A stretch of DNA of 64,000 nt from Cypionkella sp049896245 (GTDB taxonomy: Bacteria; Pseudomonadota; Alphaproteobacteria; Rhodobacterales; Rhodobacteraceae), in contig NZ_JAFCTX010000001.1 of the NCBI RefSeq assembly GCF_049896245.1, forward strand, positions 62,001 to 126,000. Direction: 5' to 3'. Positions 1 through 6,889 of the stretch are shown here, one piece after another (the first letter of the stretch is position 1; each line of letters starts with the position of its first letter). Below the pieces are notes generated by a model. It made no database searches. It was not told where the DNA came from and saw only the letters and a program-made list of their open reading frames with translations. The position numbers and the translations under genes were made by a program.

Positions 1-65
1 CCGGGTTTCGTTCGCACTGAGTGCAACGCTGAAAGGGGGGATGGGTGAGCCGATCCAGACTGACA

Positions 66-240
66 GGAACCTTAGAAAACCTGAGATTGCCCGGGTCGAT
101 GACGCACCGCGCAAGTTAACAAATGTTGACTTTCTAAGGCGCGGGCGAGCTTCAGAAAACTTGAGTTTCCGCCAACCGCCGCATGTTAGGAAATCTTAGG
201 ATGCCGCTGCGCAGAGCGAACCTGTCAAAACCTGTCATTG
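66..240. repeat. Cluster of degenerate ~60-bp repeats (left side of sigma-factor region)
   Basis: Two adjacent imperfect copies of a two-part unit are visible at 111-170 and 181-240, and a lone second half sits at 66-90. The first half begins GCATGTTAGGAAATCTTAGG (181-200) or GCAAGTTAACAAATGTTGAC (111-130). The second half is GCGAACCTGTCAAAACCTG (216-234), GCGAGCTTCAGAAAACTTGAG (145-165) or AACCTTAGAAAACCTGAG (68-85). A further full copy lies at 1473-1532, on the other side of the sigma-factor gene. The spacing of the two halves is kept between copies, so this is not chance similarity. Function unknown; the copies are too diverged to be recent duplications. Confidence 0.6.
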
Positions 241-286
241 AGAAGAGGTAGCGCGCGGGTTTAGCGTCGCGCAGAAATCCCCATCT

Positions 287-517
287 TTAAGCTTTCATCG
301 CTTTGTCTTCTTTCCTTTTCGCCGCTTGGTATTCCTTCCAGACAAACGCGCCAGCGTCAGTAACGCTTTCATTTTTATGGCGCTGTAGAAAGTAGAGCCG
401 GAACTCGTTCCAGTTTGCTGCGTCGGGTAGTTCTGGATCGGCCAGCGCAAGGCGTACGAAATCGCCCTTCGCGTCATACTCCGTTTTGCGGAGCTCTAAA
501 AAGAGCTTGAACTTCAT
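287..517 (-). CDS. Small YozE-like (SAM-like fold) protein, 76 aa
   Basis: The start is well supported: GGGAGG lies 6 bases upstream of the ATG at 517. The protein is all-helical in appearance, begins MKFKLFLELRKTEYDAKGDF and contains a central LPDAANWNEFRLYFLQRH segment followed by WKEYQAA. The pattern of short helices with F-x-x-W/Y and a terminal W-x-x-Y resembles the YozE SAM-like family, small soluble proteins of unknown role. This assignment is by pattern only. The gene stands alone, read away from the sigma-factor gene, in an A/T-richer stretch bordered by degenerate repeats. It could equally be an unrelated small island protein. Confidence 0.55.
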   Translation of the reverse strand: MKFKLFLELRKTEYDAKGDFVRLALADPELPDAANWNEFRLYFLQRHKNESVTDAGAFVWKEYQAAKRKEDKAMKA

Positions 518-801
518 GACGTGCCTCCCATGTCTCGCGCAAGGTAGAGTAAAACAGGCATTGTTGATACCCCAGTAGGGGCCGCGATGTGCATTGCTCG
601 GGCAACCTTAGTTCGTGGGTTAAGCGAAGCTGACCTTACGTGGGAACTATCTTCTACATTCAAAGTTCTCCTGTGAGGCGCGCGCTCATGATGCATGGGC
701 TTTAGTCCGGGATTACAACATGCAGGAAATATCCGTGTACCAAGCCAAATTTTTTGTCATGTTCGCCCAGCCTAGGGTGACATCCGCAGACCTGAATTAC
801 T
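518..801. other. Divergent intergenic region between the YozE-like and sigma-factor genes
   Basis: This stretch is read outward in both directions and must hold the promoters of both genes. I see no convincing open frame: the only ORF (514-696, minus) has no ribosome site and no recognisable composition. No clear sigma-70 or ECF-type promoter could be fixed by eye. Confidence 0.4.
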
Positions 802-1350
802 GTGGGGAATGACCCTGTCGCGGAGCTTTTAGTGGCGATTGCTGCTCAGGATCGAGAGGCCTTTCGGCATCTCTATTTTAGAGCAAGCGATAAGCTTTTT
901 GGCGTGTTGATGCGGATACTCGGCACCAGAGGGGAGGCAGAGGATGCGTTGCAAGAAATTTTCATCCGCGTTTGGTGTAAAGCCGGTCAATTTGATGCGA
1001 CGAAGGGCCGGGGCATGACTTGGTTGCACTCATTAGCGCGCCATCATGCGATTGATAGGATAAGGTCGCGGCCATGGTTAGAATATGACAATAGTGCCAT
1101 AGACTTAGTTTTGGACACCACCTTGAGCGCCGAGACCCGCATGATTGCAATTGGTGACGTCAGACGGATGCAAACGTGTCTCGGTTGTCTTACTGCGACC
1201 GAAGCGGCGATGGTGCGTGGAGCTTACTTGGGTGGCCATTCGTATCTAAATCTGGCCCACAGCTTTGATATGCCCTTAAACACGGTGCGCACGACACTTC
1301 GCCGCAGCCTGCACAAGGTGCGGGAGTGTATGGCCCGTGGAACAGTTTAG
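802..1350 (+). CDS. ECF (sigma-70 family) RNA polymerase sigma factor, 182 aa, no adjacent anti-sigma
   Basis: Region 2 is seen at about residues 20-85: DREAFRHLYFRASDKLF, then the core-binding stretch EDALQEIFIRVWCKAGQFD, and GMTWLHSLARHHAIDRIRS for the -10-binding helix. Region 4 occupies about residues 125-178, ending in a helix-turn-helix with MPLNTVRTTLRRSLHKVRE. Length is normal for a small ECF factor of the SigK/RpoE-like kind. The start is a GTG with no strong ribosome site, so the N-terminus is uncertain. Such factors normally sit directly upstream of a zinc or membrane anti-sigma gene; here the next 360 bases contain none. Base composition is more A/T-rich than most of the window. 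Confidence 0.85.
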   Translation: MGNDPVAELLVAIAAQDREAFRHLYFRASDKLFGVLMRILGTRGEAEDALQEIFIRVWCKAGQFDATKGRGMTWLHSLARHHAIDRIRSRPWLEYDNSAIDLVLDTTLSAETRMIAIGDVRRMQTCLGCLTATEAAMVRGAYLGGHSYLNLAHSFDMPLNTVRTTLRRSLHKVRECMARGTV

Positions 1351-1710
1351 ACAGACGATCTAGCCTCAAACACCGAGGCGGAGAAGTGGCGCGCATGTTG
1401 ACACAGCTCACGCCGCCCTGTCCGAGTGCGTGTCAGCGAATGTTAGTCTCGCCGCCGCACTTCGGCCGCGCAGCATGTTATCAAATGTTAAGGTTGCATA
1501 TGCGCTGGGCGAACCTGAGAAAACCTCAAATGCGGTATTTGCGCAGAACTACGCGCGCGGGCGCGGGTGGGGTGTTAGGCCGAGTGCCGCGAATTGCCGC
1601 ATCGGGCAAGCAATCCACCCTAACGACGCGCAAAAGGTGGGTCTAGGGGTGGATAGAAACCTATCCAAGAAAGCCAACCATATGTTTATAAACGATAATA
1701 TAAGAAATTT
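1351..1710. other. Non-coding stretch with repeat copy, between sigma-factor gene and tRNA-Thr
   Basis: No supportable gene. Overlapping ORFs (1326-1646 and 1430-1966) lack ribosome sites; one runs through the tRNA gene and the reading frames cross the repeat, so I reject them. The stretch contains a full copy of the degenerate repeat at 1473-1532 and fragments of its first half near 1392 (GCATGTTGACACAGCT) and 1438. The A/T-rich segment 1678-1710 lies next to the tRNA 3' end. Confidence 0.5.
1473..1532. repeat. Degenerate ~60-bp repeat, right-hand copy
   Basis: First half GCATGTTATCAAATGTTAAGG (1473-1493) and second half GCGAACCTGAGAAAACCTCA (1509-1528), in the same order and spacing as the copies at 111-170 and 181-240. 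It lies between the ECF sigma-factor gene and the 3' end of tRNA-Thr, so the sigma gene is bracketed by copies in direct orientation. Confidence 0.6.
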
Positions 1711-1786
1711 TGGTGCCCCCATCAGGATTCGAACCCGAGACCCCCTGATTACAAATCAGGTGCTCTACCAGCTGAGCTATAAGGGC
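1711..1786 (-). tRNA. tRNA-Thr (anticodon TGT)
   Basis: On the minus strand the gene reads from GCCCTTATAGCTCAGCTGG to a genome-encoded CCA at 1713-1711. The acceptor stem is GCCCTTA paired imperfectly with TGGGGGC; the D-arm has AGCTCAGCTGGTAGAGC, the anticodon arm CTGAT-TTGTAAT-CAG gives anticodon TGT, and the T-arm has GGTTCGAATCC. The anticodon reads ACA threonine codons. Its 3' end faces the A/T-rich sigma-factor region, the usual orientation for a tRNA used as an integration site. Confidence 0.95.
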
Positions 1787-1795
1787 AGTTCCCTT

Positions 1796-1824
1796 CAAAT
1801 ATCGGCAGGCGCGGTCGGGTGCAA
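1796..1824 (-). promoter_or_regulatory. Probable promoter of tRNA-Thr
   Basis: Reading the minus strand, a -35-like TTGCAC (1824-1819) is followed after 17 bases by a -10-like TATTTG (1801-1796), ending 9 bases before the mature tRNA start. Match to the housekeeping consensus is moderate. Confidence 0.4.
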
Positions 1825-1843
1825 GGGGGTTGCTTGGGATATG

Positions 1844-3520
1844 CTATCTTGTGGCGCGAACCAGCAGCGCCACCGCCGCAAGGCCCATGACGGTAACGAT
1901 CAGGGCGGCGGGGGCGGCTTCACCGATGCGCTCCAGGCTGGCGAGTTCATAGACTCGCGTGGCTAAGGTGTTGAAATTGAACGGGCGCAGCAGCAAGGTT
2001 GCGGGCAGTTCCTTGACACATTCGACAAAGACCAACAGCAGCGCGGTCAGAACCGACCCCCGCATCAGCGGCAGATAGACATCGCGCAAGGTGCCACCGA
2101 CCCCGCGCCCCAAACTGCGCGCGGCCATCGGCAGTGACGGTGAAATCCGCCCGAAGGCCGAATCCACCGCGCCCTGTGCGATGCCGAAGAACCGCACGAG
2201 GTAGGCCAGCACGATCGCCGCAGCCGTTCCGGTCAGCATCAGGCCGGGGTCGTGGCCGGTCAGCGCCAGCACCAGATCGGCGACACGGTGATCCAGCGCT
2301 GCGAGCGGCACCAGCAAGCCGACCGCCAGCACGGCCCCGGGCATTGCATAGCCCAAGGTAGTCAGTGGCAGCACGCTGCGCGCAAGGCTGCGCCCCGCCA
2401 TCCGCACGCCGTACACCAGAAACAGCGCCGCCGAGACGGTCAGCGCCGCCGCAATGCCGCCAACAATCACCGTGTTCAGCGCAGCCTGCAACAGCCCCGG
2501 TGCCAACCACATCTGCGGCTTCGCCAAGGCATGACCCAGCATCACCGCCGTCGGCAGCACAAAGCCGAGCAGAAACGGCACCAGACACAGCGCCGTCGCG
2601 GTCCAAGCCCAGACCCCATGCAACTGGATCGGCGTCACCGGGCGGCTGGCGCGGGTTGGACGGTGAAAGCGCGCGTTGCGGCGGCTGACATATTCGATAC
2701 TCAAAAGCACCAGCACCAGAGATAGGATCACCCCCGCGATCTGCGCAGCCCCGCCCGCATTGCCGCCGTTCAGCCAGGTTGAGAACACTCCGGTGGTCAG
2801 CGTCTGCACGCCAAAGGTGGATACCGTGCCAAAATCGGCCACCGTCTCCATCATCGTCAAGGCAACGCCCGCCGCAATCGCTGGGCGCACCAAAGGCAGG
2901 CCCAGCCGCCAGAACATCCCCCACGGCCCCAGACCCAAGGATCGCGCCACCTCGTAACTCGCGCCCGATTGCTCGCGCAGGGCAGCACGGGTCATCAGGT
3001 AAACATAGGGATACAGCGCTGCTGAAAGCACCAGAATGGCGGCAGGTTCTGAGTTGATCTCGGGAAACCAATAGTCGCGGGCGTTCTTCCAGCCAAAAGC
3101 CCCGCGCAGCGCGATCTGCAACGGCCCTGCGTAATCCAGAAAATCCACCAGCGCATAGGCCCCGACATAGGCCGGGATCGCCATCGGGAACAGCAGTGCG
3201 TAATCCAAGCTGCGGCTGCCGGGAAAGCGGTACATCACCACCAGCCACGCAGCCCCCGCCCCCATAGCTGCCGACAGCAGGCCCACGCCGAGCATCATCC
3301 GCAACGTCGCCGTAAAATAGCGCGGCAACACGGTGGACAGCAGATGCGGCCAGATGTTTTCGGTCGGATGAAACGCGATCCACACCACCGCCAGCATCGG
3401 CACCAGCACGATGCCGCCGACCAGCAGCGCACCCAGCGACCAGATATCAAACTGCAGCGCTTTGATCCGCAGCCAGCGCGGGCGAAGGCGGGATTTCTGA
3501 CTGTTTTGCAAGGGCATCAT
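1844..3520 (-). CDS. Iron(III)-type ABC transporter permease (FbpB-like), 558 aa
   Basis: A two-domain inner-membrane permease of the ferric iron/thiamine family, with two repeats of the binding-protein-dependent transport fold. Each carries the EAA loop that docks the ATPase: ARSLGLGPWGMFWRLGLP in the first half and AARSLGRGVGGTLRDVYLP in the second. About twelve hydrophobic segments are spread along it. The open frame runs much further upstream, but the conserved region starts at the tandem ATG at 3520/3517 (MMPLQNSQ), giving a normal family length. No substrate-binding protein or ATPase gene is next to it, so it must work with partners encoded elsewhere. Whether the cargo is iron or thiamine cannot be told from the permease alone. 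Confidence 0.85.
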   Translation of the reverse strand: MMPLQNSQKSRLRPRWLRIKALQFDIWSLGALLVGGIVLVPMLAVVWIAFHPTENIWPHLLSTVLPRYFTATLRMMLGVGLLSAAMGAGAAWLVVMYRFPGSRSLDYALLFPMAIPAYVGAYALVDFLDYAGPLQIALRGAFGWKNARDYWFPEINSEPAAILVLSAALYPYVYLMTRAALREQSGASYEVARSLGLGPWGMFWRLGLPLVRPAIAAGVALTMMETVADFGTVSTFGVQTLTTGVFSTWLNGGNAGGAAQIAGVILSLVLVLLSIEYVSRRNARFHRPTRASRPVTPIQLHGVWAWTATALCLVPFLLGFVLPTAVMLGHALAKPQMWLAPGLLQAALNTVIVGGIAAALTVSAALFLVYGVRMAGRSLARSVLPLTTLGYAMPGAVLAVGLLVPLAALDHRVADLVLALTGHDPGLMLTGTAAAIVLAYLVRFFGIAQGAVDSAFGRISPSLPMAARSLGRGVGGTLRDVYLPLMRGSVLTALLLVFVECVKELPATLLLRPFNFNTLATRVYELASLERIGEAAPAALIVTVMGLAAVALLVRATR

Positions 3521-3607
3521 CCGCGCCAGATAACGGAAAGCTGTTTCCCTGTAAAGAAAACCGACTATAGTTGCGCCAACAAGAACAAGCAGGCAGGCCA
3601 CCCCCCG

Positions 3608-4480
3608 ATGCGGATCGTCTATCACCTTGGCGCGCACTTCACCGATGAAGAGCGGCTTCTGAAATGTCTTTTGAAAAACCGCGAGGTGTTGGCCGAGCAT
3701 GGCATCGTGGTGCCGGGGCCGAAACGCTACCGCAACCTGTTGCGCGACACCGCCATCCAACTGAAAGGCAACACCGCCAGCCGCGACACGCAGGCGCTGA
3801 TCCTTGATAAGATCATGGAAGAAGATGTCGCCGACCGCATGGTTTTGTCTTGGGACAGCTTTCTGTCGCTCGCACCTTGGGCGCTCGATGGCACGCTTTA
3901 TCCGGCGGCGGGCGAGCGGGTGCGCGCCTTCAGCCAGATTTTCCCTGAAATTGAGGCAGAGTTCCATCTTGCCATCCGCAACCCTGCGACTTTCTTGCCG
4001 GCTTTGTTGAAAAAACTGCCGAACAAAACCTATGCCGAGTTTATCGGCAAGGCCGATATCTTCCAACTGCACTGGTCGCAGGTGGTGCAGCGGATTTTGA
4101 CGCTTAACCCCGGCGTGGCGCTGACGATTTGGTGTGATGAAGACACCCCGCTGATTTGGCCCGAAGTTTTGCGCACCGTCGCAGGGCTGCCCGATGATGT
4201 GATGCTGGAAGGCGCGGATGATCTGCTGGCCACGCTGATGTCGGGCGAGGGCCTGACCCGGCTGCAAAGCTATCTTGAAAGCCATCAGCCCGGCTCGGTG
4301 ATGCAATGGCGCAAGATCGTCTCGGCTTTTCTGGATAAATTCGCTTTGCCGGATCGCATCGCCACCGAGGTCGAAATGCCCGGCTGGACCGAAGCGACCG
4401 TGGCCGAGCTGACTCGGCTTTATGAGGAGGATGTCTACCGCATCAGCCATATGCCGGGGGTGGATTTCATCACGCCTTGA
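3608..4480 (+). CDS. Hypothetical protein with sulfotransferase-like N-terminus, 290 aa
   Basis: The start is the ATG at 3608, giving MRIVYHLGAHFTDEERLL. This beginning mimics the beta-strand plus loop of sulfotransferase-like proteins (usually HIGxxKTGT), but the phosphate-binding lysine and small residues are replaced by AHFTDEER, so PAPS binding is doubtful. The rest has many leucine and acidic residues and a W-rich middle (FQLHWSQVV, LTIWCDED), with no membrane segment or signal peptide. It is divergent from the FbpB-like gene; the two starts are 87 bases apart and must share promoter DNA. I do not recognise a specific function. Confidence 0.7.
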   Translation: MRIVYHLGAHFTDEERLLKCLLKNREVLAEHGIVVPGPKRYRNLLRDTAIQLKGNTASRDTQALILDKIMEEDVADRMVLSWDSFLSLAPWALDGTLYPAAGERVRAFSQIFPEIEAEFHLAIRNPATFLPALLKKLPNKTYAEFIGKADIFQLHWSQVVQRILTLNPGVALTIWCDEDTPLIWPEVLRTVAGLPDDVMLEGADDLLATLMSGEGLTRLQSYLESHQPGSVMQWRKIVSAFLDKFALPDRIATEVEMPGWTEATVAELTRLYEEDVYRISHMPGVDFITP

Positions 4481-4775
4481 GATCGGGTGCCCCTGTGTCG
4501 GCGTCGATTGGGGATTTCACACCCCCAAACCTCTGTGGGATATTTGAGCACAGAGGATGACAATTTTAGCGAGAACTCGCTTGGAATCTGTTCCGATAAC
4601 CGAACCCCCTCTTGTGACGGAAGCGTGGTAAACTCCAAATCAGGACGCAGACGCGCGCAGTTTCAGGCGTCTGATGATCTTGGCCGCGCACCGCCTGTGC
4701 CCGCAGACCGCTAAACTGACATTTCAGTAAACAGCCACCAGTGGCGGTCAGCCACAATCCATTCGGGAGGAAGAA
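4481..4775. other. Intergenic region with post-gene hairpin
   Basis: No gene seen. A hairpin with stems CCTCTGTG (4530-4537) and CACAGAGG (4549-4556) encloses GGATATTTGAG, resembling the hairpin-plus-ATATTT elements that follow many Rhodobacteraceae genes. No T-run follows, so a classical terminator is not clear. A good ribosome site (GGAGG near 4767) ends the region in front of the pseudogene at 4776. Confidence 0.45.
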
Positions 4776-6152
4776 ATGCGTGTGAAGACACCAAATGAAC
4801 TCCGTGATCTGGTGCGCGGGGAAGTGATTATTGAAAGCGACGCTGCGTACGAGCGCACCCGTTCGGTCCACAATGGCATGATCGACAAGCGATCCGCCGT
4901 GGTTGTACGCGTGATGAACGCCGGTGATGTGATCGCCTCGGTAAACCAGGCAAGCGACAATGGCCACAAACTATCGGTCAGGGGCGGTGGACATGGTGGC
5001 CTTGGCTTCGGCACCAACGATGGCGGGGTTGTGATTGATTTTTCAAAGATGCGCGGCGTCAGGGTTGAGCCAAATTGCATGACAGCCAGAGCCGAGGGGG
5101 CGCAATCTGGGGCGATTTCAACGCCGCAACCAGTGCGTTTGGCCTTGCCACGACGAAGGGATCATCTCCACGACCGGGATTGCCGGCCTGACGCTGGGCG
5201 GTGGTATCGGATATCTGACGCGTGGTCACGGTCTTTCGATGGACAATCTGGTGTCGGTCGATGTCTGGTGACGGCCGATTTGGTGACGGCCGATGGCAAG
5301 ATGCTTGTTGCCAGCGAGACCGAGAACGCGGACCTGTTCTGGGCCATTCGCGGCAGAGGCGGCAACTTTGGCGTGTGCACCTTGCTGGAGTATAAACTCC
5401 AGCCGGTCAAGAATGTGTACTGGGGGCCGATGTTCCATGAGGTCAGCGAGGCCGCGAATATTATGCGTTTCTGCCGCGATCATATCAAGGACGCGTCCGA
5501 GCAGATGGGCGATTTTCCAGCCTTTCAGATCGCGCCGCCGCTGCCCTTCATCCCCGAAAACCGGCACGGTGACATGTTTGTGGCGATGGTCGCCTGCTGG
5601 TCTGGTGATCCCGCCGAAGGCGACCGCCAGTTCAAAGCGTTTCACGATCTCGCCGAAGCGAAGGCCGAGATGGTGGGACCGGTCCCCCATCCGGTGATCA
5701 ACCGTGCCTTCGACGGCCTTTTCCCGCCGGGAATCCGTCAGTACTAGACGGGCGATTTCATCAAGGAATTGAAGGATGGTGCGATCGCGGCGCATGTCCA
5801 GCACGCACCGAACGCGATCTCGACCATGCACCTATATCCGATCAATCGAGCCTGCCATAGGGTGGCGTCGGATGCCACCGCGTTCGGGCATCGCGACGCT
5901 AACTTTTCCATGGTGATCCTTGCGGCATCGTCATATCCCGCAGGTGACGCGGCCAATACAAGGTGGGTGCGCGACTGCTCCGACGCAGTCGCGCCGCATT
6001 TGGAGGTTGGAGGCTATGTCAACTTCATGGATGACGATGAGGCAACGCCAGCCCGCGCCAATTATGGCACCAACTTTGACCGGCTGGTGAAGATCAAGCG
6101 CCAGTATGACCCCGACAACGTCTTCAGGGTCAACCAGAACATCGCACCCTGA
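4776..6152 (+). pseudogene. Decayed FAD-binding (berberine-bridge-type) oxidoreductase
   Basis: The intact gene would encode about 460 aa: an FAD-binding domain with VRGGGHGGLGFG near residue 75, a substrate domain, and the BBE tail seen as YGTNFDRLVKIKRQYDPDN. Several lesions break it. Near 5105 one base is missing (GCGCAATCTGGGGC), after which WGDFNAATSAFGLAT reads in another frame. Near 5157 the frame shifts again so that IISTTGIAGLTLGGGIGYL reads in the third frame. At 5267-5296 a 15-base duplication of GTGACGGCCGATTTG restores the original frame. Finally an in-frame TAG at 5745-5747 sits where Trp is expected (QY-stop-TGDFIKEL), and the frame then continues to 6152. The ribosome site GGAGGAAGAA before the ATG is still intact, so inactivation may be recent. 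Confidence 0.85.
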
Positions 6153-6287
6153 AAGATTGCGAAACTGAAACTGGCAGTTGTGTCTAAGTTTGAGCAGATT
6201 TTGTGGGGATCATCGCCAAACGAAAACCGGGCAGCGCCAGCGCACAACCTGGATTTTGTTCTTAAGTCCGATCGCCCGTGGCAGCGG

Positions 6288-6542
6288 TTACTGCATCCCC
6301 AACGCGGATTTATACATCTCGATGATCGCTTCTTCTTCGGCGATCTCATCGGGCTTGCGCTTGCGCAACGCGATCACCTTGCGCATGACTTTGGTGTCAT
6401 AGCCCCGGCCCTTGGCCTCGGCGAACAGCTCTTTTTCCTGCTCGGCCACGTCCTTTTTCTCGGACGCGAGTTGCTCGGCGCGCTCGATGAACTGGCGCAG
6501 CTCGTCGGCGGTCACGGTATAGGCGGCGGTTACATCATTCAT
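6288..6542 (-). CDS. gapR: GapR-type DUF2312 nucleoid protein, 84 aa
   Basis: A short, charged, helical protein: TADELRQFIERAEQLASEKK forms a coiled coil, followed by GRGYDTKVMRKVIALRKRKP and a short C-terminal helix. These are the hallmarks of the DUF2312 family; its Caulobacter member GapR is a DNA-binding protein that tracks overtwisted DNA ahead of replication and transcription. The ATG at 6542 gives the usual family length; the frame is open further upstream, but those residues are not of family type. It stands alone, convergent with the decayed oxidoreductase and divergent from the small membrane protein at 6674. Confidence 0.9.
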   Translation of the reverse strand: MNDVTAAYTVTADELRQFIERAEQLASEKKDVAEQEKELFAEAKGRGYDTKVMRKVIALRKRKPDEIAEEEAIIEMYKSALGMQ

Positions 6543-6673
6543 CGCGGGGGCTCTTTTGGTTTGGGTTTGGCTGTTCCTACAGGGCGGGGCTTGCAGGATC
6601 AAGCGGGCCTGCGAAGGCTTGCAAGGCTTTGCCAACGGCGTTACCGCAGGTGCAGGTTTTAAGGGAGGCAGCA

Positions 6674-6889
6674 ATGCATATCGTGATCGGGATCGGGACG
6701 GCGCTGACCCTGTTGGGTATCGTCGGGCTGGCGTGGTGCATCAAGCTGGTGCTGGGCATCAAGCGACATGCTTTGGCCGATGATCAGGCGCGGATCGCGA
6801 TGCAGCGCGTGGTGGCGTGGAACATGGGCGCGCTGGCCGTATCATTTCTCGGGCTGATCATGGTCGTCGTCGGGGTGATTCTGGCCTAA
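6674..6889 (+). CDS. Small two-helix membrane protein of unknown function, 71 aa
   Basis: Start ATG at 6674 is preceded by GGGAGG with good spacing. The protein has two hydrophobic helices (IVIGIGTALTLLGIVGLAWC near residues 3-22 and LAVSFLGLIMVVVGVILA at the end) joined by a short basic, soluble loop with KRHALADDQARIAMQR. No known domain recognised. Its stop codon overlaps the stop of the convergent FadB-like gene within the bases CTAA at 6886-6889. Confidence 0.7.
   Translation: MHIVIGIGTALTLLGIVGLAWCIKLVLGIKRHALADDQARIAMQRVVAWNMGALAVSFLGLIMVVVGVILA

Noticed and set aside
1326..1966. Two overlapping plus-strand ORFs after the sigma-factor gene
   Set aside because: No ribosome sites, unusual composition, and one runs through the tRNA-Thr gene and into the permease.
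1947..3383. 478-aa minus-strand ORF inside the FbpB-like gene
   Set aside because: A shifted-frame shadow of the permease; composition rich in Gly/Ala/Arg with no domain.
6153..6287. Open reading around 6180-6290 that might be a transposon or gene remnant
   Set aside because: Too short and without recognisable motif; overlaps the 3' end of gapR.
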